64,000 nt of DNA from Streptomyces sp. DH12 (lineage in GTDB: Bacteria > Actinomycetota > Actinomycetes > Streptomycetales > Streptomycetaceae). The first letter of the stretch is position 1; every line of letters begins with the position of its first letter. Of the stretch, positions 30,485 through 39,857 are shown in pieces. The DNA lies in the NCBI RefSeq assembly GCF_020873895.1, contig NZ_JAHWGT010000021.1, forward strand, positions 62,001 through 126,000. The letters are read 5' to 3'. A program made the translations under genes and the position numbers. The notes under the pieces were generated by a model. The model made no database searches. It was not told the origin of the DNA and worked only from the letters and a program-made list of their open reading frames with translations.

Positions 30485-31378
30485 TCAGGCGGACGCGCCC
30501 TCGAGGATCTCGCGGGCCAGCTTCGCCGTCTCGGTCGGCGTCTTGCCGACCTTGACGCCCGCCGCCTCCAGGGCCTCCTTCTTCGCCTGCGCCGTACCGG
30601 ACGAACCGGAGACGATCGCGCCGGCGTGGCCCATGGTCTTGCCCTCGGGCGCCGTGAAGCCCGCCACGTAGCCGACGACCGGCTTGGTGACGTTCGCCTT
30701 GACGAAGTCGGCCGCCCGCTCCTCCGCGTCGCCGCCGATCTCGCCGATCATGACGATCAACTCGGTCTCCGGGTCGGCCTCGAAGGCCGCGAGCGCGTCG
30801 ATGTGGGTGGTGCCGATGACCGGGTCGCCACCGATGCCGACGCACGACGAGAAGCCGATGTCGCGCAGCTCGTACATCATCTGGTAGGTCAGCGTGCCGG
30901 ACTTCGACACCAGGCCGATGCGGCCGGGCTTGGTGATGTCGCCCGGGATGATGCCGGCGTTGGACTGGCCGGGCGTGATCAGGCCGGGGCAGTTCGGGCC
31001 GATGATCCGGGTCTTGTCGCCCTTCGACTTCGCGTACGCGTAGAACGCGGCGGAGTCGTGGACGGCGATGCCCTCGGTGATGACGACGGCGAGCGGGATC
31101 TCGGCGTCGATCGCCTCGACGACGGCGGCCTTCGCGAAGGCCGGCGGCACGAAGAGGACGGAGACGTCGGCCCCGGTCTTCTCCATCGCCTCGGCGACCG
31201 AGCCGAACACGGGGACCTCGGTGCCGTCGAAGTCGACGGTCGTGCCGGCCTTGCGCGGGTTCACGCCGCCGACGATGTTGGTGCCGTCAGCGAGCATGAG
31301 CTTGGTGTGCTTCATGCCCGTGGCACCGGTCATGCCCTGGACGATGACCTTGCTGTCCTTGGTGAGGAAGATAGCCAT
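30485..31378 (-). CDS. sucD: Succinate-CoA ligase, alpha subunit
   Basis: A 297-residue CoA-binding subunit of succinyl-CoA synthetase (TCA cycle substrate-level phosphorylation). It has V-Q-G-M-T-G-A-T-G near the CoA site, G-P-N-C-P-G, and the phosphohistidine in M-G-H-A-G-A-I-V. It lies 21 bp after sucC in a sucC-sucD operon that ends in a strong terminator. Confidence 0.97.
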   Translation of the reverse strand: MAIFLTKDSKVIVQGMTGATGMKHTKLMLADGTNIVGGVNPRKAGTTVDFDGTEVPVFGSVAEAMEKTGADVSVLFVPPAFAKAAVVEAIDAEIPLAVVITEGIAVHDSAAFYAYAKSKGDKTRIIGPNCPGLITPGQSNAGIIPGDITKPGRIGLVSKSGTLTYQMMYELRDIGFSSCVGIGGDPVIGTTHIDALAAFEADPETELIVMIGEIGGDAEERAADFVKANVTKPVVGYVAGFTAPEGKTMGHAGAIVSGSSGTAQAKKEALEAAGVKVGKTPTETAKLAREILEGASA

Positions 31379-31399
31379 GGTGTTTCCGACCTCGTCCCT

Positions 31400-32578
31400 T
31401 TACTTCGCAGCCGCGAGCTCGGCGGCCTTGTCGGCCGCGCCGTCCATGGTGTCCACGCGCTGCACCAGCGGGTGGTTGGCGTCCGACAGGATCTTGCGAC
31501 CCAGCTCCGCGTTGTTGCCGTCGAGGCGCACGACCAGCGGCTTGGTGACGTCCTCGCCGCGCGAGGAGAGCAGCTCCAGCGCCTGCACGATGCCGTTCGC
31601 GACCTCGTCGCAGGCGGTGATGCCGCCGAAGACGTTGACGAAGACGGACTTGACGTCCGGGTCGCCGAGGATGATCTCCAGGCCGTTCGCCATCACCTCG
31701 GCGGACGCGCCGCCGCCGATGTCGAGGAAGTTCGCCGGCTTCACGCCGCCGTGCGCCTCACCGGCGTACGCGACGACGTCCAGGGTCGACATGACCAGGC
31801 CCGCGCCGTTGCCGATGATGCCGACCTCGCCGTCGAGCTTGACGTAGTTGAGGCCCTTGGCCTTGGCCGCGGCCTCGAGCGGGTTGGCCGCCGCCTTGTC
31901 CTCGAGCGCCTCGTGCTCCGGCTGGCGGAAGTCGGCGTTGGCGTCCAGGGAGACCTTGCCGTCGAGGGCGAGGATGTCACCGGAGGCGACCTTCGCCAGC
32001 GGGTTGACCTCGACGAGGAGGGCGTCCTCCTCGACGAAGGTCTTCCACAGGGTCACGAGGACCTCGGCGACCTTCTCCGCGACCTCCGCGGGGAACTGCG
32101 CCTGGGCGACGATCTCGCGGGCCTTCTCGATGTCGACGCCGGCGTTGGAGTCGACCGGGACCTTCGCGAGCTTCTCGGGGGTCGTCGCGGCGACCTCCTC
32201 GATGTCCATGCCGCCCGCGACCGAGGCCATCGCCAGGAAGGTGCGGTTCGTCCGGTCGAGGAGGTACGAGACGTAGTACTCCTCGAGAATTTCCGGAGCG
32301 GTCTCCGCGATCATCACCTTGTGGACCGTGTGGCCCTTGATGTCCATGCCCAGGATGTCCGTCGCGCGGGCGACGGCCTCGTCCGGGGTGGCCGCCAGCT
32401 TGACGCCGCCGGCCTTGCCGCGGCCGCCGACCTTCACCTGCGCCTTGACGACCGACTTGCCGCCAAGACGCTCAGTGGCCTCGCGCGCCGCCTCAGGCGT
32501 GTCGATGACTTCACCGGCCAGCACCGGTACACCGTGCTTGGCGAAGAGGTCCCTCGCCTGGTACTCGAACAGGTCCAC
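31400..32578 (-). CDS. sucC: Succinate-CoA ligase, beta subunit
   Basis: A 392-residue ATP-grasp subunit. It starts [11 protein letters not shown] and has [14 protein letters not shown] (nucleotide loop), E-V-N-P-L-A and [11 protein letters not shown]. The GTG at 32578 gives the family's standard length; upstream in-frame sequence is not coding. A Crp-like palindrome lies about 200 bp upstream. Confidence 0.96.
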   Translation of the reverse strand: MDLFEYQARDLFAKHGVPVLAGEVIDTPEAAREATERLGGKSVVKAQVKVGGRGKAGGVKLAATPDEAVARATDILGMDIKGHTVHKVMIAETAPEILEEYYVSYLLDRTNRTFLAMASVAGGMDIEEVAATTPEKLAKVPVDSNAGVDIEKAREIVAQAQFPAEVAEKVAEVLVTLWKTFVEEDALLVEVNPLAKVASGDILALDGKVSLDANADFRQPEHEALEDKAAANPLEAAAKAKGLNYVKLDGEVGIIGNGAGLVMSTLDVVAYAGEAHGGVKPANFLDIGGGASAEVMANGLEIILGDPDVKSVFVNVFGGITACDEVANGIVQALELLSSRGEDVTKPLVVRLDGNNAELGRKILSDANHPLVQRVDTMDGAADKAAELAAAK

Positions 32579-32775
32579 GCGCGTCCGTCCCTTTTCTGGT
32601 GATCGCGGTTCGTTTTCATGCGTGGGCGTGCCGCGCGCCCGACAGGCGGGCGGAGGGCAACGTGACTGCTCTGTCACTTCGGGAGGCGTACACGGTGTCC
32701 GTGGACGCGGCATGTCCGCCTGGCAGGTTATCCCCGGAGGCGGTGCCGCCCTAAATCACAGCTCACACCGGAGCG

Positions 32776-32789
32776 GTGATACCTGTCAC
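32776..32789. promoter_or_regulatory. Crp-like palindrome upstream of sucCD
   Basis: GTGATACCTGTCAC fits the GTGA-N6-TCAC pattern and also the GTG(N6)GNCAC consensus I recall for Streptomyces Crp. It is 198 bp upstream of the sucC start and 87 bp beyond the VWA gene stop. A second palindrome, GTGAC-N6-GTCAC, lies at 32662-32677, nearer sucC. Binding is an inference from pattern only. Confidence 0.45.
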
Positions 32790-32875
32790 AGGCAGCTACC
32801 CCGAACGGGCGGCGCCCCCGCTGTGAGAACGCCCGCGGCTGCGGATTTCGTGGCAGAGCAGGCGCCGCGCGGGGG

Positions 32876-34033
32876 TCAGGCCGGCTCGGGGACCGGTATC
32901 GGCCGCTTCTCCAGCGCCGCCGCCATCACCTCGGGGAAGAGGTCCGGTGTGCAGGCGAAGGCGGGCGCGCCGAGGGCCGCCAGCGCGGCGGCGTGCTCGC
33001 GGTCGTAGGCGGGGGCGCCCTCGTCGGACAGGGCGAGCAGGGCCACGAACTGCACCCCGGCGGCCTTCATCGCCGCGACCCGCCTCAGCATCTCGTCGCG
33101 GATGCCGCCCTCGTGGAGGTCGCTGATCAGCACCACCACCGTGTCGGCGGGACGGGTGATCCGCGACTGGCAGTAGGCCAGGGCGCGGTTGATGTCCGTG
33201 CCGCCGCCGAGGCGCGTGCCGAAGAGGACGTCGACCGGGTCGTCGATCCGGTCCGTCAGGTCGACGACGGCCGTGTCGAAGACGACCAGGCGCGTCGCGA
33301 CCGACCGCGTCGACGCCAGCACCGCCCCGAACACCGACGCGTACACGACGGACGCCGCCATGGACCCGGACTGGTCGACGCAGAGCACGACCTCCTTCCC
33401 GACCCCCCGCGCGGCGCGGCCGTGGCCGATGAGCCGCTCCGGTACGACCGTGCGGTACTCGGGCAGGTAGTTCCCCAGGTTCGCCCGGATGGTGCGGTCC
33501 CAGTCGATGTCGCGGTGGCGGGGCCGGCTGGTGCGGGCGCCGCGGTCGAGGGCGCCGGTGAGGGTGGCGCGGGTGCGGGTGGCGAGCCGCTTCTCCAGGT
33601 CGTCGACGACCTTGCGGACGACGGCCCGCGCGGTCTCCCTCGTCGTCTCCGGCATCGCCTTGTGCAGGGACAGCAGCGTCCCGACGAGGTGGACGTCCGC
33701 CTCGACGGCCTCCAGCGTCTCCGGTTCCAGCAGGAGCGTCGACAGGCCGAGCCGGTCGATCGCGTCGCGCTGCAGGACCCGCACCACCGAGCTGGGGAAG
33801 TAGGCGCGGATGTCGCCGAGCCACCGCGCCACGGACGGCGCGGACCCGCCGAGCCCGGCCGACCGGTCCTGCCGCCCGCGGCCGTCGGGGTCACCGCCGG
33901 ACCCGTCGTACAGGGCGGCCAGCGCCCCGTCCACGGCGGCGTCCCCGCCCGTGAGCGCCCGGCCCGTGCCGTCGGCGGCGCCGCCGCCCAGCACCATGCG
34001 CCAGCGCCGCAGGCGCTCGTCCTCGCCGGTCAT
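32876..34033 (-). CDS. VWA-domain protein of the AAA/DUF5682 cluster
   Basis: A 385-residue protein. The C-terminal half (about 213-385) is a von Willebrand A domain with an intact metal site: D-Q-S-G-S-M (D220), T-D in G-G-G-T-D-I-N, and S-D-L-H-E-G. The N-terminal half is helical and unrecognised. Paired MoxR-type ATPase and VWA proteins usually work as a metal- and ATP-dependent chaperone or remodelling unit. Its start overlaps the DUF5682 stop (ATGA), so this is the third gene of a coupled operon. Confidence 0.9.
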   Translation of the reverse strand: MTGEDERLRRWRMVLGGGAADGTGRALTGGDAAVDGALAALYDGSGGDPDGRGRQDRSAGLGGSAPSVARWLGDIRAYFPSSVVRVLQRDAIDRLGLSTLLLEPETLEAVEADVHLVGTLLSLHKAMPETTRETARAVVRKVVDDLEKRLATRTRATLTGALDRGARTSRPRHRDIDWDRTIRANLGNYLPEYRTVVPERLIGHGRAARGVGKEVVLCVDQSGSMAASVVYASVFGAVLASTRSVATRLVVFDTAVVDLTDRIDDPVDVLFGTRLGGGTDINRALAYCQSRITRPADTVVVLISDLHEGGIRDEMLRRVAAMKAAGVQFVALLALSDEGAPAYDREHAAALAALGAPAFACTPDLFPEVMAAALEKRPIPVPEPA

Positions 34034-36600
34034 CGGCCCACCCCCACCAGGTCGTCGTCGGTCGGCTGCCGCCGGCCCAGCAGCAGCTCCAGCACGGGCA
34101 GCACGCCGTCGGCGCGCGCCTCGTCGTGGCCGGCGCCGAACCCGGGCGTGCCCGTCGCGACCGGCGGCGGGCCCCCGCCGGCCGCCGGGCCGCGGCGGAC
34201 GAGCTCGCCGAGGGTGCGCCGCACCCCCGGCTCGTACGCGCTGAACGTGCGGCGCAGCAGCGGCAGCACGTCGGTGAACGCCCCGGCGGGCACGGCGGCC
34301 AGCCAGGCGTCGACGAGGGCGAGGAGCCGCTCGTCGTGGACGAGGAGCAGGCCCCCGGAGCGGTCGCGGCCCCGTCCGCCGCGGCCGGGCGCGCCGCCGA
34401 GGAAACCCTCCAGCCAGGCGGCCGCGTCGGCGGGCGGCGTACCGGGCGAGAGGGCGAGGCCCATCAGCCGGCCGGCCTCGTCCTGCGCGAGCCGCCCGTC
34501 GTCGAGGAGCAGCCGCGCTGCCCGCCCGCGGATCACCCCGGGCACGGCGTCCCGTCCGGCGAGCCTCCGCAGTACGGCGGCCCAACCGCCGCCGACGCCC
34601 TCGGCCCCGGAGGGGCCGTCTCGGTCGTCCCCGTCGCCCGTACCGGCGGGGGCGCCGCCTGAGGCGGGGGAGGCGATCAGGACGGGCGAGGCAGCAGGGG
34701 TGGGAACGGTTCCCGGGATGTGGGAGGCCCCCGGGCCGGGAGAGGCTTCCGGGACGGCGCCGGGGGCCGCGGTCCGCGGGAGGAGCCGTATCGCCGCGTG
34801 GACCGCGTCCACATGGCCGCGCATCTCGTCGGCGGCGTCGGCGTCGAGGCCCGCGCAGGCCGGGGGCAGGCCGACGAAGATCCGCCGGGCGAGGCCGGTG
34901 GCGACCTCGGCGAGGGCGGCGGTGTCCGTGGCCCGGACGTCGCCGTAGCGCAGGGAGCGGGCGAGGGCGGGCAGCGCCTGCGCGAGCCGGCCGACGTCCG
35001 TGTCGAGCGCGGCCCGGTCGGCGAGGGCCCTCATCACCGGCGGCAGCGCCTCGGGCAGCTCGGCCAGCAGGCAGCGCTCGGCGAGCGCGGTGACCTCGGC
35101 GAGCGCCGTGGCGGCGGCCGCCTCGGCCCGCGCCTTCGCCGTGGCGGCGGAGAGCACCGTGCCGCCCCACACGCCGGCCTCGGCCACCCGCACGTGCAGC
35201 TCGGGCTCCCACGACAGCCGCCAGCTCTCCCGGAACGTGCCCGTGCTGCCGGTGCGGGGCACCGCGGGGGTGCCCCAGTCGACGCCGAGGAGGCGCAGCC
35301 GGTGCAGCAGGCGGCTGCGGGCCGCGTCGGTCTCCTTGCGCAGGTCGAGGTCGAGGTCCCGCTCGGACGCCTCCGGTCTGAGGCGCAGGGTGCGCTGGAG
35401 GCGGGTCAGGTCCCGCTGGAGCGGTACGGCGGGCACGCGGTCGGGGACCTCGCCCCGCACGTCGCCGACGACGAGCCGGTCGTGGACGAGGGCGAGCGGC
35501 ACGTCCGAGCCGTCGCCCATCACGGCCCGCACGGCGTCGGTGGTCTCGGTGAGCCCGGCCAGCGGCCGGCCGCGCATCGCGGCGAGCGCCCCGGCGAGCC
35601 GGACGGCCTCGATGACGTGGGCGGAGGACACCGGCTGGTCCTCCTCCCGCAGCAGGCCCGCGACCTTCGTCAGCCAGCGCTCGACGGGCCGGTCCGGCGC
35701 GGCGAAGAGGTGCGCGTACCAGCCGGGCGCGGCGATGCCCGCGCCGTACCCGGAGCGGCGGGTGAGCCTGCGGTGCGTCCACGGCACCCACGTCGTCTCG
35801 GTCCTCACCTTCGGCAGGCCCCTGAGGAGGGCGCGGTCGGCGGTGACGGTGGCCTTCGCGGCCAGGGCCGGGACGTGCCAGGCGCCGCAGACGAAGGCGA
35901 CGGCGTCGTCCCCGTGTTCCTTGCGCGCGGCGCGCAGCCTCAGGCGCATGTACGCCTCGCGGACGGGGTCGCGGGCGTGCCCGCCGTGCCCGTACGCCCC
36001 GCGCAGCGCCGCCATGGCCTCCGCGACGGCCGCGAACGGGCCGAACGGGTCCCCGCCGTACGACGCGCGGTGCTCGACGACGTCCTCCCACCAGCGCTCG
36101 GCGTCGTCGTACCCGGCGGCCTCGGCGAGCGCGGCGAGCGGGTCGACACGCGGCCCCCGCCGCCGGCCGGTGGCGGGCGCGCCGCCGCCCGCCGCGCCCT
36201 CGGGGCCCCCGGTGTCCCCGGAGCCGTCGGAGTCGTCGGACTCCTCGGAGTCGTCGTCGCTCCACGTCGGGTCGCCCATCATGGCGAGGGAGTGCGCGGC
36301 GGGCAGGTCGGCGAAGTGGACGGCCGCGCCGTGGTCGAGCGCCCAGCGCAGGGCGACCCACTCGGGCGAGAAGGCGGCGAACGGCCAGAAGGCGGCCCGG
36401 CCCGGCTCGTCCACGGCGTGGGCCAGCAGGGCGACCGGCGGGCGGGTGGCGGGGTCGGCGGCGAGCGGCAGCAGGGCGTCGGCCTCCGGCGGCCCCTCGA
36501 TCAGCACCGCCGCGGGGCGTGCCGCGTCGAGGGCGGCGCGCACGGCGCGGGCCGAGCCGGGCCCGTGGTGGCGGACGCCGAGCAGCAGCGGCCCCCTCAC
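34030..36600 (-). CDS. DUF5682 family protein
   Basis: An 856-residue protein. The N-terminus reads L-L-L-G-V-R-H-H-G-P-G-S-A-R-A-V, then L-I-E-G-P-P-E-A-D, typical of DUF5682 and similar to TraB/ChaN-like hydrolase folds; V-C-G-A-W-H-V-P-A-L is near residue 235. An acidic D/S-rich insert lies near residues 108-125. The remainder is helical. GTG overlaps the AAA ATPase stop (GTGA) and its stop overlaps the VWA start. Presumably it works with both; activity is unknown. Confidence 0.88.
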   Translation of the reverse strand: MRGPLLLGVRHHGPGSARAVRAALDAARPAAVLIEGPPEADALLPLAADPATRPPVALLAHAVDEPGRAAFWPFAAFSPEWVALRWALDHGAAVHFADLPAAHSLAMMGDPTWSDDDSEESDDSDGSGDTGGPEGAAGGGAPATGRRRGPRVDPLAALAEAAGYDDAERWWEDVVEHRASYGGDPFGPFAAVAEAMAALRGAYGHGGHARDPVREAYMRLRLRAARKEHGDDAVAFVCGAWHVPALAAKATVTADRALLRGLPKVRTETTWVPWTHRRLTRRSGYGAGIAAPGWYAHLFAAPDRPVERWLTKVAGLLREEDQPVSSAHVIEAVRLAGALAAMRGRPLAGLTETTDAVRAVMGDGSDVPLALVHDRLVVGDVRGEVPDRVPAVPLQRDLTRLQRTLRLRPEASERDLDLDLRKETDAARSRLLHRLRLLGVDWGTPAVPRTGSTGTFRESWRLSWEPELHVRVAEAGVWGGTVLSAATAKARAEAAAATALAEVTALAERCLLAELPEALPPVMRALADRAALDTDVGRLAQALPALARSLRYGDVRATDTAALAEVATGLARRIFVGLPPACAGLDADAADEMRGHVDAVHAAIRLLPRTAAPGAVPEASPGPGASHIPGTVPTPAASPVLIASPASGGAPAGTGDGDDRDGPSGAEGVGGGWAAVLRRLAGRDAVPGVIRGRAARLLLDDGRLAQDEAGRLMGLALSPGTPPADAAAWLEGFLGGAPGRGGRGRDRSGGLLLVHDERLLALVDAWLAAVPAGAFTDVLPLLRRTFSAYEPGVRRTLGELVRRGPAAGGGPPPVATGTPGFGAGHDEARADGVLPVLELLLGRRQPTDDDLVGVGR

Positions 36601-37721
36601 GCCGACACCTCGCGGCAGGCGCGGTAGAAGTCCTTCCAGCCGTCCCGCTCGCGCACGACGGTCTCCAGGTACTCCTGCCAGACGACCCGGTCGGCGGCGG
36701 GGTCGCGGACGACGGCGCCGAGGATGCCCGCGGCGACGTCGGACGGGCGCAGCACCCCGTCGCCGAAGTGGGCGGCGAGGGCGAGCCCGCCGGTGACGAC
36801 GGAGATTGCCTCGGCCGTGGAGAGGGTGCCCGAAGGGGACTTGAGCCTGGTGCGGCCGTCGGTGGTGAGCCCGTCGCGCAGCTCCCGGAAGACGGTGACG
36901 ACGCGGCGGATCTCGTCGTCGCCCTCGGGGGCGGCGGGCAGGTCCAGGGAGCGGCCGATCTGCTCGACGCGCCGGGAGACGATGTCGACCTCGGCTTCGG
37001 GCGTCTCGGGCAGGGGCAGCACGACGGTGTTGAAGCGGCGGCGCAGGGCGCTCGACAGGTCGTTGACGCCGCGGTCGCGGTCGTTGGCGGTGGCGATGAG
37101 GTTGAAGCCGCGCACGGCCTGCACCTCCTGGCCGAGCTCCGGGACCGGCAGCGTCTTCTCGGACAGGATCGTGATGAGCGTGTCCTGCACGTCGGCGGGG
37201 ATCCGGGTGAGCTCCTCGACGCGGGCGGTCATGCCGTCGGCCATGGCCCGCATCACCGGGCTCGGCACGAGGGCCTCCCGGCTGGGGCCGTGGGCGAGCA
37301 GGCGGGCGTAGTCCCACCCGTAGCGGATGGCTTCCTCGGGCGTGCCGGCCGTGCCCTGCACGAGGAGCGTCGAGTCGCCGCTGACGGCCGCCGCGAGGTG
37401 CTCCGACACCCAGGTCTTCGCGGTGCCCGGCACGCCGAGGAGGAGCAGGGCGCGGTCGGTGGCGAGGGTGGTGACGGCCACCTCGACGATGCGGCGCGGC
37501 CCCACGTACTTCGGCGTGATCACCGTGCCGTCCGGGAGCGTGCCGCCCAGCAGGTACGTGGCGACGGCCCGGGGCGACAGCCGCCAGCGCTCGGGGCGCG
37601 GCCGGTCGTCGGCCGCGGCGAGCGCCGCCAGCTCGTCGGCGAAGGCGTCCTCGGCGTGCGGGCGCAGTACCTGCGCGTCGCCGGGCGCGTGCCCCTCTTC
37701 GGTGGTTCCGGGCACGGTCAT
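36597..37721 (-). CDS. MoxR-type AAA ATPase
   Basis: A 374-residue AAA+ ATPase. Walker A is G-V-P-G-T-A-K-T (96-103), a Walker B-like A-R-V-E-E-L-T-R carries the catalytic acidic pair, and sensor 1 is L-I-A-T-A-N-D. The ATG with GGAGGGGGACC upstream is chosen over an in-frame ATG 81 bases earlier that lacks a ribosome site. First gene of the AAA-DUF5682-VWA operon. It probably powers remodelling of a DUF5682/VWA-bound target. Confidence 0.9.
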   Translation of the reverse strand: MTVPGTTEEGHAPGDAQVLRPHAEDAFADELAALAAADDRPRPERWRLSPRAVATYLLGGTLPDGTVITPKYVGPRRIVEVAVTTLATDRALLLLGVPGTAKTWVSEHLAAAVSGDSTLLVQGTAGTPEEAIRYGWDYARLLAHGPSREALVPSPVMRAMADGMTARVEELTRIPADVQDTLITILSEKTLPVPELGQEVQAVRGFNLIATANDRDRGVNDLSSALRRRFNTVVLPLPETPEAEVDIVSRRVEQIGRSLDLPAAPEGDDEIRRVVTVFRELRDGLTTDGRTRLKSPSGTLSTAEAISVVTGGLALAAHFGDGVLRPSDVAAGILGAVVRDPAADRVVWQEYLETVVRERDGWKDFYRACREVSA

Positions 37722-37740
37722 GGGGTCCCCCTCCAGATCG

Positions 37741-37837
37741 TTCGCGACATCGACCGGGTGTGGTTCCCACCGTGCACCACCCCACTGACAGTCGGCCGTC
37801 ACCGCGCGTCGGGAGCGGTGACGGCCGATGTCGCGAA
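37741..37837. promoter_or_regulatory. Nested inverted repeats upstream of the AAA operon
   Basis: TTCGCGACATCG at 37741-37752 is repeated inverted, without mismatch, at 37826-37837. Its right arm overlaps a second 14-bp perfect inverted repeat (37792-37805 with 37815-37828, nine-base loop). The left arm is 20-31 bases before the AAA start codon, an operator position. The inner stem may instead terminate the MmpS-like gene ending at 37875. Confidence 0.55.
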
Positions 37838-37874
37838 AGGGGAAGGGGACGTGCCGGGGCGTCAGGCGGCCGGT

Positions 37875-38297
37875 TCAGCCGGCGACCGGGGAGACGGCGA
37901 CGCAGCTGAGCGTCGCCGCGGCGCCCTTGCCGGACGCCTCCTTCAGCACCTTGCCGTCGTGAGTGATCTTGCAGGTGGATCGGGCGCCGTCGTAGCTGAC
38001 GGAGACCGGCGTGACGAGCGGGGCCTCGATGCCGCGCAGCGTGACCGTCTTGCGCCACGGCAGCTTGGGCTTCTCGACGGTCTCCAGCTTGGGGTTCATC
38101 GCGTCGCCACCGCCGCCGTTGTAGCTGATCGACTCGATGTTGGCGCCGGTCACCTCGTACGTCACCTGGTACGTCTCGTTGAGCGCGCTGTCGACGCGCT
38201 CGGTCGCCTCGTCGGCCGCCTGCGAGCAGGCGCCGAGGCCGAGCGCGAGACCGGCCGCGGCGAGGAGCGCGACGGCGGAACGGGTGGTGGGCTTCAT
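37875..38297 (-). CDS. MmpS-like lipoprotein
   Basis: A 140-residue lipoprotein. The signal peptide ends in a lipobox L-G-A-C (C25). The mature part, V-T-Y-E-V-T-G-A-N-I-E-S-I-S-Y, K-L-P-W-R-K-T-V and C-K-I-T-H-D-G, matches the MmpS transport-accessory beta fold. No MmpL transporter is nearby. It sits between the two arms of the AAA/SWIM gene set, but this may be coincidence. Confidence 0.83.
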   Translation of the reverse strand: MKPTTRSAVALLAAAGLALGLGACSQAADEATERVDSALNETYQVTYEVTGANIESISYNGGGGDAMNPKLETVEKPKLPWRKTVTLRGIEAPLVTPVSVSYDGARSTCKITHDGKVLKEASGKGAAATLSCVAVSPVAG

Positions 38298-38421
38298 GGC
38301 TTCCCCCGGGAGATCGAGTGGCGTCGGCACCACAGTACGAGCGCCCCCCGGCCGCTCCCCCGGCGGGCCCCGCCCCTCGCGGCGCGGCCGGTTGTCAGTG
38401 GGGCGTCCTACGGTCGGAGGC

Positions 38422-39759
38422 ATGACTGAGCAGGGGGTGCGCTGGACGGCGGATCAGGTGCTGGCTCTGGCTCCTGACGCCGCTTCACGCAGGGCGGCCG
38501 GCGGGCTGGGCACGGCCGGGCCGTGGTCCGGTGCGGGCTGCGGCGCCTCGGGCGCCGTGTGGGGCCTGTGCCGTGGCAGCGGCGGCGCGCCGTACCGGAC
38601 CGTCGTCGACACCACCGGCCCCGCGTTCTCGTGCGGGTGTCCGAGCCGGAAGTCGCCGTGCAAGCACGCCCTGGGCCTGCTGCTGCTGTGGGCGGCGGAC
38701 GCCGGAGCCGTCCCGGCCGGGGCGCCGGCGCCGGACTGGGCCGAAGCGTGGCTGGAGGGCCGCAGGGCGCGCACCGGGCCGCGCGGGAAGGGGGACGTGG
38801 CCGGACCGGTCGACGCGGAGGCGGCGCGGCGCCGCGCCGCGGCCCGCGCGGCCCGCGTCACCGCCGGCGCCGAGGAGCTGGAACGGCGCCTGGCCGACCT
38901 GCTGCGGGGCGGCCTGGCCACCGCCGAACAGGACGGCTACGGCCTGTGGGAGGAGACCGCGCGCCGCATGGTGGACGCCCAGGCGCCGGCCCTGGCGGGC
39001 CGGGTCAGGGAGCTCGGCGCGATACCGGGCTCCGGGCCGGGCTGGCCGGTGCGGCTGCTGGAGGAGTGCGCGCTGACGCACCTGCTGGACCGGGCGTGGC
39101 TGGGCGTGGACCGGCTGCCCGAGCCGCTGGCGACGACGGTGCGCACCCGGGTCGGCATACCCACGCCGGCCGAGGGGCCGCCGGTCCGGGACCACTGGCT
39201 GGTCCTGGCCCGGTACGACACCTCGGACGGCAGACTGACGACACGCCGCACGTGGCTGCACGGGCGGGGCACGGGGCGTACGGCGCTGCTGCTGTCCTTC
39301 GGCGCGGCGGGCCGCGCGCCCGAGCCGGCCCTCGCGGCGGGCACGGCCTTCGACGCGGAGCTCGTACCGCATCCGGGGGCCGGGCAGCTCCGCGCGGACC
39401 TAGGCGAGCGGTTCACCGCGCCCGTCCCCGGCGGTGGACCGCCACCGGGCGGCACGGTCGGCGACGCGCTGGCGGCGTACGGGCGGGCCCTGCGCGACGA
39501 CCCGTGGCTCGACTCGTGGCCGGTGACGCTGGCGGACGTCGTGCCCGTGCCGGGGGCCGACGGGTGGCAGCTCGCCGACGCGGACGGCGGCGCGGCCGTG
39601 CCCGTCCCCGCCTCCGGCCCGGGGCGGCCGGGGCTGTGGCGGCTGGCCGCGGTGTCCGGGGGCGGGCCGGTCACGGTGTTCGGCGAGTGCGGGCACCGCG
39701 GCTTCACCCCGCTGGCCACGTGGTCGCCCGACGCCCCCGGCCTCGTGGCCCTCACCTGA
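38422..39759 (+). CDS. SWIM zinc-finger protein
   Basis: A 445-residue protein. An N-terminal SWIM zinc finger, C-x-C-x6-C-x-H, is formed by C71, C73, C80 and H82 in F-S-C-G-C-P-S-R-K-S-P-C-K-H. The rest is helical, then beta-rich, with no other recognised domain. SWIM fingers bind DNA or proteins. GGAGG abuts the ATG very closely. The DUF5691 gene follows 98 bases later, and the pair is divergent from the AAA-DUF5682-VWA operon. Confidence 0.88.
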   Translation: MTEQGVRWTADQVLALAPDAASRRAAGGLGTAGPWSGAGCGASGAVWGLCRGSGGAPYRTVVDTTGPAFSCGCPSRKSPCKHALGLLLLWAADAGAVPAGAPAPDWAEAWLEGRRARTGPRGKGDVAGPVDAEAARRRAAARAARVTAGAEELERRLADLLRGGLATAEQDGYGLWEETARRMVDAQAPALAGRVRELGAIPGSGPGWPVRLLEECALTHLLDRAWLGVDRLPEPLATTVRTRVGIPTPAEGPPVRDHWLVLARYDTSDGRLTTRRTWLHGRGTGRTALLLSFGAAGRAPEPALAAGTAFDAELVPHPGAGQLRADLGERFTAPVPGGGPPPGGTVGDALAAYGRALRDDPWLDSWPVTLADVVPVPGADGWQLADADGGAAVPVPASGPGRPGLWRLAAVSGGGPVTVFGECGHRGFTPLATWSPDAPGLVALT

Positions 39760-39857
39760 GGCCGGCGCCCGACCGGGACGCGCAAGCGACCACGGGGAGC
39801 GCCCGGCACGCACCCGCCCACCCTGCCGACTGCCTGATCGTTGTGGGAAGAGGAGAC

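Noticed and set aside
29886-30845. Minus-strand open frame across the repeat region and sucD
   Set aside because: Made of G/A/R/V repeats and an out-of-frame reading of sucD; GC repeats simply lack stop codons.
32662-32677. GTGAC-N6-GTCAC as a Crp site
   Set aside because: The half-sites GTGA and TCAC are eight bases apart, not six, so it does not fit the Crp pattern; kept only as a palindrome.
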